Shown piece after piece: positions 16,601-25,318 of a stretch of DNA of 64,000 nucleotides. The stretch lies in NCBI GenBank assembly GCA_051960855.1, contig JBQCDV010000091.1, positions 76,520 through 140,519 on the forward strand, in the 5' to 3' direction. Position numbers and translations under genes: made by a program. The notes beneath the pieces were generated by a model. It made no database searches, was not told where the DNA came from, and saw only the letters and a program-made list of their open reading frames with translations. Source of the DNA: JBQCDV01 sp051960855 (GTDB taxonomy: Bacteria > Actinomycetota > Actinomycetes > JAJZTN01). Position 1 is the stretch's first letter; the number at the start of each line of letters is the position of its first letter.

Positions 16601-17572
16601 ATGGCTGCCGTCGAGTCGACGGGTGTGGGCGGGACGCTTGCGGCGAAACCGCGGCGTCCCGGCCGTGCCAAGCCCTTCCGCCGGTCGAGCCCCTGGATGC
16701 CAGTGGCCCTGCTGGCCCCGGCGATGACGGTGGTCATCGCGCTGATCCTCGTGCCGATCCTGTTTCTGGTCTTCACCTCGTTCACCGACTTCGACCAGAA
16801 GTCGTTGTTCACCGGGACGTTCCAGTTCGTCGGGATCTCGCAGTACACCGCGGTCTTCACCGACTCCGGCTTCTGGCTCGCCTTCGCACGGACGGTCGGC
16901 TTCACGACGGCGATGGTGGCCGGCAGCGTCGTTCTGGGGATGGGGGTCGCCCAGCTGCTGGCGATGCTCGGCCGAGGCATGCGATACGTCGTCACCGTCG
17001 TGCTCATCCTGGCGTGGGCGATGCCGAACGTGGCCTCGTCCCTGGTCTGGAACTGGCTCTTCCAGCCCGGCTACGGAGTCGCCAACTGGCTGCTGACCTC
17101 CACGCACTTGTTCGGCGACCTGACCGACGTCAACTGGGGCGAGCGCGCGCCGCTGGCCTATCTGGCCATCTGGATGCTCATCGTCTGGCAGGCCGTGCCC
17201 TTCATCGCTCTCACCCTCTACGCCGCTCAGACGCAGGTGCCGACCGAGTACTTCGAGGCGGCCCGCCTGGACGGTGCCGGGGAGTGGCTGATCTACCGAC
17301 GGCTGACCGTGCCCTTCCTCAAGCCGACGCTGCTGCTGATGACGATCCTGTCGATCATCTGGGACTTCAACGTCTTCAACCAGATCTGGCTCGTCTCCCA
17401 GGGCGGCCCGCACGACGCGACCTCCACGCTGGGGGTCTGGACCTACAAGACCGCCTTCGTCGGCTTCCACCTCGGCCAGGGCGCCGCGATCGCCGTCGTC
17501 ACGCTGCTCCTGCTCCTCGGCCTGACGGCGTTCTACATCCGCAGTCTCGTGCGCAGCGGGGAGGACCTGTGA
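16601..17572 (+). CDS. Sugar ABC transporter permease, MalF type
   Basis: A 323-aa inner-membrane permease with six to seven hydrophobic helices. The cytoplasmic EAA loop reads EYFEAARLDGAGEWLIYRRLTVPFLKPTLL near residue 225, which docks onto the ATPase. It starts with ATG 24 bp after the binding-protein gene, and its stop overlaps the GTG of the second permease (GTGA). No ATPase gene is in the cluster; in many actinomycetes such importers use a shared MsiK ATPase encoded elsewhere, and the same is likely here. Confidence 0.92.
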   Translation: MAAVESTGVGGTLAAKPRRPGRAKPFRRSSPWMPVALLAPAMTVVIALILVPILFLVFTSFTDFDQKSLFTGTFQFVGISQYTAVFTDSGFWLAFARTVGFTTAMVAGSVVLGMGVAQLLAMLGRGMRYVVTVVLILAWAMPNVASSLVWNWLFQPGYGVANWLLTSTHLFGDLTDVNWGERAPLAYLAIWMLIVWQAVPFIALTLYAAQTQVPTEYFEAARLDGAGEWLIYRRLTVPFLKPTLLLMTILSIIWDFNVFNQIWLVSQGGPHDATSTLGVWTYKTAFVGFHLGQGAAIAVVTLLLLLGLTAFYIRSLVRSGEDL

Positions 17573-18396
17573 CGCCTTCGCTCCGGCGCCGTGTCGCGAA
17601 CGCCATCGCCGTGGTGTTCGTCGTGGTCTGGATCTTCCCGGTGTACTGGATGGTCAACACCGCGTTCAAGCCGCGGTCGGAGGTCATGACGGCGACGCCG
17701 CTCTTCCTGCCGCGTCACCCCACCTGGTCGAACTTCGTCAACGCCGTCACGCAGACCAACTTCCTGATCGACCTGCGCAACAGTGCGATCGTCGTGCTCG
17801 GGGCCATGGTCGCCTCCATCGCCGTCGGGCTGTTCGCAGCCGCGGCCCTCACACGGTTCCGCTTCCGCGGACGGCGCTCGATCATGGTCGGCATCCTGGC
17901 GGTGCAGATGCTTCCGGCGACCGCCCTGCTGATCCCGACGTTCCTCGTCTTCAACCGACTGGGGCTGCTCGGCACCTACGCCGGGCTGATCCTCGCCTAC
18001 GTGGCGGCCGTGCTGCCGTTCTCGATCTGGGTCATGCGGGGGTTCTTCCTCCTCATCCCCGTCGAGCTCGAGGAGGCGGCGATGGTCGACGGAGCCGGCA
18101 GCTGGCGGATCCTGCGCAGCGTCCTCGTGCCCCTCGTCATGCCCGGCGTGGTGGCGACGAGCATCTTCGCCTTCATCGCCGCCTGGAACGACTACCTGAC
18201 CGCCTACACCTTCATGAAGGATCAGACGATGTACACCCTGCCGGTCTGGCTGGCGTCGTTCTCGACGAAGACGGGGACCGATGTGGGAGCGCAGATGGCG
18301 GGCTCGGTCGTGTTCTCGCTACCGGTCGTCGTCTTCTTCCTGCTCATCCAGCGAAAACTGGTCGCGGGGATGTCAGCCGGCGCCGTGAAGGGCTGA
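17569..18396 (+). CDS. Sugar ABC transporter permease, MalG type
   Basis: A 275-aa permease with six helices, forming the heterodimeric channel with the preceding protein. The N-terminal VVWIFPVYWMVNTAFKP is typical of MalG-type subunits, and the EAA loop is ELEEAAMVDGAGSWRILRSVLVPLVMPG near residue 165. The GTG start overlaps the MalF-type stop. Its 3' end overlaps the convergent MFS gene by 24 bp, leaving no room for an intergenic terminator. Confidence 0.92.
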   Translation: MTPSLRRRVANAIAVVFVVVWIFPVYWMVNTAFKPRSEVMTATPLFLPRHPTWSNFVNAVTQTNFLIDLRNSAIVVLGAMVASIAVGLFAAAALTRFRFRGRRSIMVGILAVQMLPATALLIPTFLVFNRLGLLGTYAGLILAYVAAVLPFSIWVMRGFFLLIPVELEEAAMVDGAGSWRILRSVLVPLVMPGVVATSIFAFIAAWNDYLTAYTFMKDQTMYTLPVWLASFSTKTGTDVGAQMAGSVVFSLPVVVFFLLIQRKLVAGMSAGAVKG

Positions 18397-19722
18397 GGCC
18401 CGGCGGTGCGCTGATGACCGGCTGACGTAGACGGCGACCACGCCGGTCAGCACCACGATGGCCGTGGCCGACAGCCCGAGAGACAGGTGCACCCCGATGG
18501 CGCCGCCGAGGAGCCCGACAGTGAAGCCGCTGCCGGCGCGCAGCCCGTTGGCGGACATGCCGTAGACGCCGATCACCTGCCCGCGCTTGCCCTCCGGCGC
18601 TCGCAGCTGCACCAGGGTCTGGCCGATGGACATGCTGGCCAGGTTGGCGATGCCCCCGATGAGCAGCATGGCGACGGCGAGCAGGTAGTTGCGGGTCGCG
18701 GCGAAGCCGAGCATCGACAGTCCGTAGACCGCGGTGCTCACCATCGCGGTGGGAACGGTGGGCCGCAGGCGGCCGGTGACCTCCAGCAGCAGGCCCCCGA
18801 TGACCCCGCCCGCGCCGTTCGCGAACAGCAACACCGTGTACGCCGTTCCCGCCGCTCCTGCTCCATCGTCGTGGGCGAAGATCGGCATCGCCGACTGCAA
18901 CGACGCGCCAACGAAGAAGGAGCCGATGCCGCCGAGGGCGATCATGCTGAGGATCACCGAGTCCTGCCGGACGTCGCGGATGACGCGCAGCGCCTGGGCC
19001 AGGGTGAGCCGCGGCCGGGCTGCTCCGCTGCGGCTGTGCCCCGTGAAGCGGGTGCGCGCCAGGAAGAGCGTGAGCGGCAGGTAGATCAGGACGTTCGTGA
19101 AGATCCCCGCGGTCGGCTTGAGACCCAGCAGCAGCGCGGCGCCGACGATCGGTCCGCAGAGGATGCCGAGGCTGCGGGCGGTGGCATTGAGCCGAACGGC
19201 GCTGGGGAGTGCCTCGTCGCCGACGAAGTCGTGCAGCATCAGCTGCTCGGCGGGGCCCCAGAGGGCCCCGGCCAGACCGTGCACGACCAGCAGCAGGCAC
19301 GCGGCTGCGACCGTGAGCGTGCCGGTGAGGAAGAGGACACCCCAGGCCGCCGAGACCGCCATGAAGAGCAGCTGCGCCACCTGGATGACGCGGCGGCAGT
19401 CGTACCGGTCGGCCAGGCCGCCGAAGGTCACCGACAGCAGCAGGAACGGCACCCAGTGGGCGATGACCGCGAAGCCGGCCAGGGCGGGGGAGTGGAACTG
19501 CTGCCAGAGCACCCAGTAGGTGATGACGTGCTCGATGTTGTCGGCCATCATCGACAACATGCCACCGACCAGGTAGGTGCGGCAGTCGCGGTTGCGCAGC
19601 GCGGCGAACTTCGCCGGCGGGGCCGCGGCCGTGCCGGGGCGCGGCTGGGCGGGCAGGACCGGCGACTCCTCCGGCGGGGTCAGGACGGGGACGTGCGACG
19701 GCACGCCGCAGGCGGAGCACAT
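18373..19722 (-). CDS. MFS transporter (MFS_3 / EntS-like)
   Basis: A 449-aa major facilitator protein with 12 predicted helices. The N-terminal tail (about 45 residues) is Pro-rich; the first helices hold FGGLADRYDCRRVIQ, the family's loop 2-3 motif, and ALWGPAEQLMLHDFVG, the segment typical of enterobactin exporter-like MFS_3 proteins. ATG start with a plausible but unremarkable upstream region. Substrate unknown. It is convergent with the sugar permease gene. Confidence 0.8.
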   Translation of the reverse strand: MCSACGVPSHVPVLTPPEESPVLPAQPRPGTAAAPPAKFAALRNRDCRTYLVGGMLSMMADNIEHVITYWVLWQQFHSPALAGFAVIAHWVPFLLLSVTFGGLADRYDCRRVIQVAQLLFMAVSAAWGVLFLTGTLTVAAACLLLVVHGLAGALWGPAEQLMLHDFVGDEALPSAVRLNATARSLGILCGPIVGAALLLGLKPTAGIFTNVLIYLPLTLFLARTRFTGHSRSGAARPRLTLAQALRVIRDVRQDSVILSMIALGGIGSFFVGASLQSAMPIFAHDDGAGAAGTAYTVLLFANGAGGVIGGLLLEVTGRLRPTVPTAMVSTAVYGLSMLGFAATRNYLLAVAMLLIGGIANLASMSIGQTLVQLRAPEGKRGQVIGVYGMSANGLRAGSGFTVGLLGGAIGVHLSLGLSATAIVVLTGVVAVYVSRSSAHRRASALHGAG

Positions 19723-19765
19723 GGGGACCAGTGTCTCGCGCCGGCGACGTGCCGGACCCGCATGG

Positions 19766-20350
19766 TCAGGCGGGCAGCGACGTTCCGTTGGTGATGTTGA
19801 GGACGGTCGCGAACGTGAGGTACATCAGCCACAGCCCGGTCACGACGTGGACCAGGCCGAGGATGCGCTCGAAGGCCTCGAGTCCGACGGCGACGAAGAA
19901 GTCGCTGACGTAGACCAGGGTCAGCCCGAGGAACAGCAGTCCCACGGGCCAGGCGCCGTTGCCGAAGAAGACCACCATGCCCAGGATGGACAGGATCGTG
20001 AAGGCGACGGACATACCGGCGTTGGGTGCAGGGGAGTTGCCGCGGTAGCGGTTCCAGCCGAGTGCGAACCAGTGGATGCCGTACGCCGAGAAGGCCACAG
20101 CCGCCATATAGAGCGCCTTGTCGTGGAAGACCTGCAGCCACGTCAGCCCGACGAAGAGCAGGATGCCGGTCACGAGCTGGCACAGCCCGGGCAGGAAGAC
20201 GCCCCAGACGCCGAGGGAGCGGTCCACCCGCTCGTCACGCGCCGGGAATCCGAACAGCTCGGCCGGCCCCCAGATCAGATAGCCGGTGCCGAGCCCGAAG
20301 AAGCCGAGTGCCACGGGGACGAAGTCCGACGTCGCCAGCTCAACAGCCAT
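19766..20350 (-). CDS. Six-helix membrane protein, GPR1/FUN34/YaaH-like
   Basis: A 194-aa membrane protein with six hydrophobic segments. The order LGFFGLGTGYLIWGPAEL, FLPGLCQLVTGILLF, AVAFSAYGIHWFALGWNRYRG and the remaining helices resembles the acetate/succinate channel family GPR1/FUN34/YaaH (SatP), where a QL-AG helix is followed by an AFSAYGxFW helix. The usual N-terminal NPAPLG motif is absent, so this is a distant relative at best. The ATG follows TAGGAGGAG at 3-nt spacing. Divergent from the TM-helix channel gene. Confidence 0.55.
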   Translation of the reverse strand: MAVELATSDFVPVALGFFGLGTGYLIWGPAELFGFPARDERVDRSLGVWGVFLPGLCQLVTGILLFVGLTWLQVFHDKALYMAAVAFSAYGIHWFALGWNRYRGNSPAPNAGMSVAFTILSILGMVVFFGNGAWPVGLLFLGLTLVYVSDFFVAVGLEAFERILGLVHVVTGLWLMYLTFATVLNITNGTSLPA

Positions 20351-20516
20351 GTACTCCTCCTAGTTGTTGTGCGGAGAAGTACCACCGCATGCCGGATGAC
20401 AAACGACTCCCATGGGGGCGCGAGCCGGTGCCGTCTGGCAGAATGTCCGGAAGAAGCGTTTTGCGTGATCTCGACCGGGGCACCGTTGGGGCCGTACCCG
20501 AGCCGAGAGGTAACCC

Positions 20517-21371
20517 ATGCACACTTCCGCCCCCCTGGCCGTGGACTTCGGCCAGGGCATCTCGGACGCGTGGAGCAATGTCGCCACGTTCGTCCCGAAG
20601 CTCGTCGCGTTCCTCGTCATCCTGCTGATCACTTGGATTGTCGCCAAGGTCCTTCAGAAGGTCGTCGACGCGGTCCTGGAGAAGGTCAACTTCGACCGTG
20701 CCGTCGAGCGAGGCGGCATCAAGAAGGCCATGTCCCGCAGCAAGTACGACGCCAGCGACCTGGTCGGCAAGCTGGTCTACTACGCCGTCTGGCTCTTCGG
20801 CCTGTCTGCCGCCTTCCACGTCTGGGGCGACAACCCCATCAGCCAGCTGCTGCAGAACGTCATCGAGTTCCTGCCCAAGGTCTTCGTCGCGATCGTGATC
20901 GTCGTGGTGGCCGCGGCCATCGCCAACGCGGTCAAGAGCCTGATCACCGACATGATCGGCGGCCTGTCCTACGGCAAGTTCCTCGCCAACGCCGCGATGG
21001 TCTTCATCTGGGGCATCGGCATCATCGCCGCCCTCAACCAGATCGACGTCGCCGTCACGGTCACGGAGCCGATCCTCATCACCGTGCTCGCCATCATCGC
21101 CGGTGTCACCATCGTCGGCGTCGGCGGTGGCCTCATCCAGCCGATGCGCCAGCGCTGGGAGCAGTACCTCCAGCAGGCCTCGCAGCAGACCCAGCAGATG
21201 AAGCAGCACGTCCAGGCCAAGCAGGGCTCGTCGTCCTCTCCGAGCCGTCCCAGCTCGGAGGGGTACAGCAACTACGGCACCCCCGGCTCGACGGCCGCCA
21301 ACGTCGACCTGCGCGACAGCACGCAGCAGATGCCGGCGACGCCGGAGGCCGGTCGCTACGACGGCCGCTGA
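20517..21371 (+). CDS. Conserved TM-helix (CmpX/MscS-related) membrane protein
   Basis: A 284-aa protein with four to five hydrophobic helices and repeated TM_helix (PF05552) elements such as LQKVVDAVLEKVNFD and IANAVKSLITDMIGGLSYG, as in CmpX-type small mechanosensitive channel relatives. The C-terminal 75 residues are hydrophilic, rich in Gln and Ser (QQASQQTQQMKQ, SSSPSRPSSEG), and probably disordered in the cytosol. The ATG follows GAGAGG. The gene ends at a strong hairpin (21384-21413). A role in osmotic response is suggested only by family. Confidence 0.8.
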   Translation: MHTSAPLAVDFGQGISDAWSNVATFVPKLVAFLVILLITWIVAKVLQKVVDAVLEKVNFDRAVERGGIKKAMSRSKYDASDLVGKLVYYAVWLFGLSAAFHVWGDNPISQLLQNVIEFLPKVFVAIVIVVVAAAIANAVKSLITDMIGGLSYGKFLANAAMVFIWGIGIIAALNQIDVAVTVTEPILITVLAIIAGVTIVGVGGGLIQPMRQRWEQYLQQASQQTQQMKQHVQAKQGSSSSPSRPSSEGYSNYGTPGSTAANVDLRDSTQQMPATPEAGRYDGR

Positions 21372-21383
21372 CAGCAGCAGGTA

Positions 21384-21413
21384 GAAGGGGCCCACCGCGA
21401 GGTGGGCCCCTTC
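21384..21413. terminator. Bidirectional hairpin terminator
   Basis: A perfect 13-bp stem (GAAGGGGCCCACC / GGTGGGCCCCTTC) with a GCGA tetraloop, lying between the convergent TM-helix gene and map, 12 bp and 8 bp from their stops. The flanks of the stem give short A/T ends; it should work in both directions. Confidence 0.88.
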
Positions 21414-21421
21414 GGCGTTGC

Positions 21422-22294
21422 TCAGGGCAGCGTGAGGATCTCGGCTCCCGTCGCTGTGACGAGAAGGGTGTGTTCGAACTGCGCGGTGCGCTTGCGGTCG
21501 CGGGTCACGGCCGTCCAGCCGTCCTCCCACAGGTCCCACTCGTCGCTGCCCAACGTGAGCATCGGCTCGATGGTGAAGGTCATGCCGGTCTCGATGACGG
21601 TGTCGTAGGCGGGCTCGTCGTAGTGGGGGACGACCAGACCGGTGTGGAAGGTGGTTCCGATGCCGTGGCCGGTGAACGCCCGGACGCTGGTGTAGCCGAA
21701 ACGCTTGGCGTAGGCCTCGATCACGCGACCTGGCACATTGATCTGGCGGCCCGGCTTCACGGCGTTGATGGCCCGCATCAGAGCCTCGTGCGTCCGTTCG
21801 ACGAGCAGCCTCGCCTCCTCGTCGACGTCGCCGACGAGGAAGGTGGCGTCGGTGTCGCCGTGCACTCCGTTGAGGAAGGCGGTGATGTCGACGTTGACGA
21901 TGTCGCCGTCCCGCAGCACCGTCGAGTCGGGGATGCCGTGGCAGATGACCTCGTTGACCGACGTGCACAGCGACTTGGGAAAGGCGGGGCCGCGGCCGGA
22001 GCCCGGGTAGCCCAGCGTTGAGGGGTAGGCGCGGTGGTCGAGCAGGAAGTCGTGCCCGACCCGGTCGAGCTCGTCGGTCGTGACGCCCGGAGCGACGTGT
22101 CGCCGCACCTCCTGCAGCGCCTGCGCGGCAACGCGGCAGGCGACCCGCATCTTCTCGATGGTCTCGGCGTCCTTGACCTCGGAGCCCTCGAACGGCGTCG
22201 CGCGGGGCTGGCCGACATACTCCGGGCGCGGGATGTCAGCGGGGACGGCGCGAGGGGGCGAGATTCGGCCGGGGACGACAGGCGTGACGGGCAT
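21422..22294 (-). CDS. map: Methionine aminopeptidase, type I
   Basis: A 290-aa metalloprotease removing the initiator Met from nascent proteins. All five metal ligands are visible: Asp in [11 protein letters not shown], Asp in HGDTDATF, His in GHGIGTTFH, Glu in FTIEPML and Glu in AQFEHTLL. The N-terminal 40 residues include the Pro-rich segment ([17 protein letters not shown]) typical of actinobacterial MapB-type enzymes. I chose the ATG at 22294, with GGGAGG upstream, over an open extension running to 22402. Confidence 0.95.
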   Translation of the reverse strand: MPVTPVVPGRISPPRAVPADIPRPEYVGQPRATPFEGSEVKDAETIEKMRVACRVAAQALQEVRRHVAPGVTTDELDRVGHDFLLDHRAYPSTLGYPGSGRGPAFPKSLCTSVNEVICHGIPDSTVLRDGDIVNVDITAFLNGVHGDTDATFLVGDVDEEARLLVERTHEALMRAINAVKPGRQINVPGRVIEAYAKRFGYTSVRAFTGHGIGTTFHTGLVVPHYDEPAYDTVIETGMTFTIEPMLTLGSDEWDLWEDGWTAVTRDRKRTAQFEHTLLVTATGAEILTLP

Positions 22295-22442
22295 CCCCCG
22301 ATCCTCCCCCTCTTGTGGCGGCGAGCAGGCAACGTCATGGGGGCCGGGTGACCGTGTCGTCACTCTCCGGCAGCAGGAGTGAGTCCAGCCGGCGGGGAGC
22401 ATGATCTGCCCAGCACCTGTCGCACCAGCAGAGGAGAGGGAC

Positions 22443-22640
22443 GTGGCCGACGAGAACGAGTGGTTCTACTGCCTCAAGCACAAGACCGTCGAGCAGGCGG
22501 CCGGGTGCCGCAGCGCCGAGCGCATGGGGCCCTACGCGAGCGCAGAGGCGGCTTCGCACGCACTGGAGAGCGCGCACGCGCGCACCGAGCAGTGGGACGC
22601 CGAGGACCAGGCCTGGAACGAGCGCGGCGAGCGGTCCTGA
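22443..22640 (+). CDS. Small conserved actinobacterial protein
   Basis: A 65-aa acidic protein beginning [16 protein letters not shown] with a Cys-containing [13 protein letters not shown] segment and a helical C-terminus. I recall similar 60-75 aa proteins (WFYCL-H-TVE, RLGPY) in streptomycetes, sometimes labelled SPOR-like, with no known function. The GTG at 22443 follows GAGGAGAGGG at 22431-22440. It is divergent from map, with 148 bp between the starts. Confidence 0.7.
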   Translation: MADENEWFYCLKHKTVEQAAGCRSAERMGPYASAEAASHALESAHARTEQWDAEDQAWNERGERS

Positions 22641-22718
22641 CGGGCAGGGGTATCGACGGTTAGCAGCTCTGCGGCCAGCCGTTGTTGCGGCGAGGAGCGC
22701 CGCTAGCGCCGTTCGGGC

Positions 22719-23696
22719 TCACACCCTCACAAAGCCGCCGGGGAACTGCCACAGGTCGGGCGCCGGGGGTTGCGCGGGGAGCGGCTGAGCGGTGGGCGTC
22801 ATGCCGGTCAGCTGCGCGAAGGCTTCGAGCAGGGGCCGCCCGGCGCGCAGCACTGCTCCCTTGTCGAAGCCCAGCACCTGCCAACCGAGCTCCTCGTGCA
22901 GCCGCGCGCGGCGCCGCCAGTCGTGCCGCTGCGCGGCGACGGTGGAGTGGTGCTCCTCGCCGTCGTACTCGAGCCCGACCCGCAGTTCCGGCAGCGCGAG
23001 GTCGAGCCGCACCGGCCCGGTCGAGAGGCGCAGCGGGTGCTGCGCGACCGGGCGGGGGAAGCCGGCGTCGATGAAGCCCAGCCGCAGCCACGACTCCCCG
23101 AAGGACTCGGTCAGCGGCTCGACCAGCCGGGCGATGTCGCGGGCCTGCCGGATATAGCGGTGCCCGGCAAAGCGCTCCACCTCGCCGGCGAGCTCGTCGG
23201 GCAGCACCAGCCCGAGGTGGGCCAGGGCGTCGACCGCGGCGAGGGCGTCCCGGCGGGGCAGCCACCGGGCCAGGTCGACGGCCGTGCGCGGCGGTGTCGT
23301 CGTGGGGATGCCGTGCACGAGGGCGACGTCCCGGTCGGCGAGGACGAGGGCGTCGCAGCCGTGGACTCCCTGCCGTCGCGGACGCGAACCGGGCGGACCG
23401 GCGCAGTCGACGAGGGGCACCGACAGATGCCGGCCCGGCGCCCTCGCGTCGACCCCCCACAGCCAGGCGGCACTGCGCCGCGACACGACGACGCGGGGCG
23501 GCAGGACCAGCGCCAGCGCCCGAGCCCGCAGCAGGGGGGTGTCAGGCGCGGCAGCCGCGACGTAGACGCCCTGCAGGACCTGCCGCAGCGCACCGCTGGC
23601 CCGCGCCTCGCGGAACGCCGAGCGCGTGAACCCCGCCGCCTCGTGGTCGACAGCGCGGAAGCACTCGTCGTCGCCGTGGTAACTGGGGCTGGCCAT
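22719..23696 (-). CDS. AbiEi-like N-terminal plus DUF559-like nuclease-fold protein
   Basis: A 325-aa protein. The N-terminal half has the winged-helix/AbiEi-like layout (FTRSAFREARASGALRQVLQGVYV, then VVSRRSAAWLWGV), and the C-terminal half has a Vsr/DUF559-type restriction-endonuclease-like fold: ESWLRLGFIDAGFP (Glu), VRLDLALPELRVGLEYDGEEHH (Asp, Glu and Lys/Glu positions) and GWQVLGFD. Many actinomycete genomes carry several copies of this architecture, usually without a partner toxin; none is next to it here. Function is unknown; a defence role is possible. Confidence 0.75.
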   Translation of the reverse strand: MASPSYHGDDECFRAVDHEAAGFTRSAFREARASGALRQVLQGVYVAAAAPDTPLLRARALALVLPPRVVVSRRSAAWLWGVDARAPGRHLSVPLVDCAGPPGSRPRRQGVHGCDALVLADRDVALVHGIPTTTPPRTAVDLARWLPRRDALAAVDALAHLGLVLPDELAGEVERFAGHRYIRQARDIARLVEPLTESFGESWLRLGFIDAGFPRPVAQHPLRLSTGPVRLDLALPELRVGLEYDGEEHHSTVAAQRHDWRRRARLHEELGWQVLGFDKGAVLRAGRPLLEAFAQLTGMTPTAQPLPAQPPAPDLWQFPGGFVRV

Positions 23697-23841
23697 CTCC
23701 CCAGCGTGCTCGAACGGCGCTGCTGCGCGTGCCCGTCGTCCACAGGCTGCAGCGCCCGCGACGGCTGACGTTCCAGGCAGGTAAGGGGCAGGGGGGTCTT
23801 ACCTTGCCTGCTCGGCGAGACCGGGTCACGCGGCGGGAGGG

Positions 23842-25197
23842 TCACGCGGCGCGGGCGGCGCGCACCTCCCGCTCCCGGACGGCGTGCTCGCTGGTGCGGT
23901 CGTCGTAGCGGACCAGGGCCGGCAGACACGTGGCTAGCACTCCCACGGCGCCGAGACACACCAGGCCTCCGCTGACGATCGACGTCCGCAGGGAGGTGAC
24001 TGCGGCAAGGCCGCCGGCGCGGGCGTTGCCGGCCATCGGCCCGAGCGAGTAGCTCAGCAGCTCGATGCCGGCCAGCCGACCGCGCAGCTCGTCGGGGATC
24101 GTGCCGTTCCACACGGCGCTGCGGAACAAGCCACTGACCATGTCGAAGGCGCCCGCCAGGACGAGGAACCCGAGCGCGACCCAGATGCCACGCGCGAGAC
24201 CGAAGCCGACCATGGCCGCGCCGTAGAGCCCGGCGGCGCACAGGATCGCCAGACCGTGCCGATGCACATGTGCGGTCCAGCCACTCGTCACTGTGACGAG
24301 AAGGGACCCGACCGAGCCGGCGCTGTAGAGCAGACCGACGGCCCACGGCGCGTGTAGCTCGTCTGCCACAAAGGGAAACAGCGCCGTCGCAAAGCCGAAG
24401 ACCATCGCGACGGTGTCGACGGCGTAGGTCCCGAGCAGGTCCTTGCGGCTCCAGGCGTAGGCGAGCCCTTCACGGATCGCCCCGATCGACGGCGGCTGGG
24501 CCTCCTCGCTGGCCGGCACCGGCCGCAGCCGCAGCAGCAACGCGATGCTGACGACGTAGGTCGCCACATCCCAGGCGTAGGCCGACCACGTCCCGATGCC
24601 CGAGACCATGAGGCCGCCGATGGCCGGTCCCACGATCGCGCCGAGGGAGAAGCGCACCGAGGACAGCGCGCTGGCCGCGACGAGCTCGTCGTGGGCGACG
24701 ACGCGGGGGATCAGCGAGTCCAGGCTGGGCCGCTGCAGGCTGTCGGCCACCGCGAAGAGCCCACTGATCGCAAACAGCGGCCACACCAGCGGCTGCGCCC
24801 GCAGCGCGTTGAGCAGCAGCAGGCCGGACAGGACGAGCATCGCCGCCTCGCAGACCAGCACCATGCGCCGGCGGTCGACCGCATCGGCCAGCGCACCGCC
24901 GTACAGCCCGAAGACGATCAGCGGCACCACCTCGACCGCGCCGAGCAGACCGGCGAGGGCCAGCGAGCCCGTCAGCTGCTTGAGCTGGAACGGCAGGGCC
25001 ACGTAGGTCACCAGCGACCCCAGCATCGTCACGGCGCCCGAGGTCCACAGCAGCCGGAAGTCTCGCGAGGTCCGCAGCGGCCGGATGTCCATCGCGTACC
25101 AGCGGCGGCGCGACGCGGTGGCGTCGACGGCGGGCTCGCCGGTCAGCGGTGGCTGCGGCTCGGGGAGGGCGACGGGCGAAGGGCTGGGGTCGGACAC
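23842..25197 (-). CDS. MFS transporter (MFS_3 type)
   Basis: A 451-aa major facilitator protein with 12 predicted helices after a 40-residue Pro-rich cytosolic tail. Motifs include LYGGALADAVDRRRMVLV in loop 2-3 and SLQRPSLDSLIPRVV, as in enterobactin-exporter-like transporters. GTG start; ATG at residue 35 (MDIRPLRTSRDFRLLW) is an alternative, since the conserved part begins there. A 19-bp direct-repeat cluster lies in its upstream region (25243-25318). Substrate unknown. Confidence 0.8.
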   Translation of the reverse strand: MSDPSPSPVALPEPQPPLTGEPAVDATASRRRWYAMDIRPLRTSRDFRLLWTSGAVTMLGSLVTYVALPFQLKQLTGSLALAGLLGAVEVVPLIVFGLYGGALADAVDRRRMVLVCEAAMLVLSGLLLLNALRAQPLVWPLFAISGLFAVADSLQRPSLDSLIPRVVAHDELVAASALSSVRFSLGAIVGPAIGGLMVSGIGTWSAYAWDVATYVVSIALLLRLRPVPASEEAQPPSIGAIREGLAYAWSRKDLLGTYAVDTVAMVFGFATALFPFVADELHAPWAVGLLYSAGSVGSLLVTVTSGWTAHVHRHGLAILCAAGLYGAAMVGFGLARGIWVALGFLVLAGAFDMVSGLFRSAVWNGTIPDELRGRLAGIELLSYSLGPMAGNARAGGLAAVTSLRTSIVSGGLVCLGAVGVLATCLPALVRYDDRTSEHAVREREVRAARAA

Positions 25198-25242
25198 GAG
25201 GGTCCATGGTGACGGACGGCGCCGGTCCTGACGAGCGATTTC

Positions 25243-25318
25243 CGAACGGCGCTGCCCCTCCCTAACGGCGCTGCCCCTCCCGAACGGCGCTGCCCCTCCC
25301 GAACGGCGCTGCCGCGCT
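25243..25318. repeat. 3.7 tandem copies of a 19-bp repeat
   Basis: The unit CGAACGGCGCTGCCCCTCC is repeated at 25243, 25262 (second base T in this copy), 25281 and 25300 (partial), head to tail without spacers, between two same-strand genes and ending in the stop of the downstream one. The core CGAACGGCGCT also occurs singly at 22705-22715 (reverse), 23711-23721 and 29575-29585, and within the 51048-51087 hairpin. Confidence 0.9.

Noticed and set aside
19577..22021. An 814-codon plus-strand open frame across several genes
   Set aside because: It covers a minus-strand membrane gene, the TM-helix gene and map; no family features and no ribosome binding site.
22719..23696. Type IV toxin-antitoxin operon for the AbiEi-like gene
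   Set aside because: No AbiEii-type nucleotidyltransferase partner is adjacent; the C-terminus is a nuclease-like fold instead.
25243..25318. Possible CRISPR array
   Set aside because: Repeats are 19 bp head to tail without unique spacers, and no cas genes are nearby.
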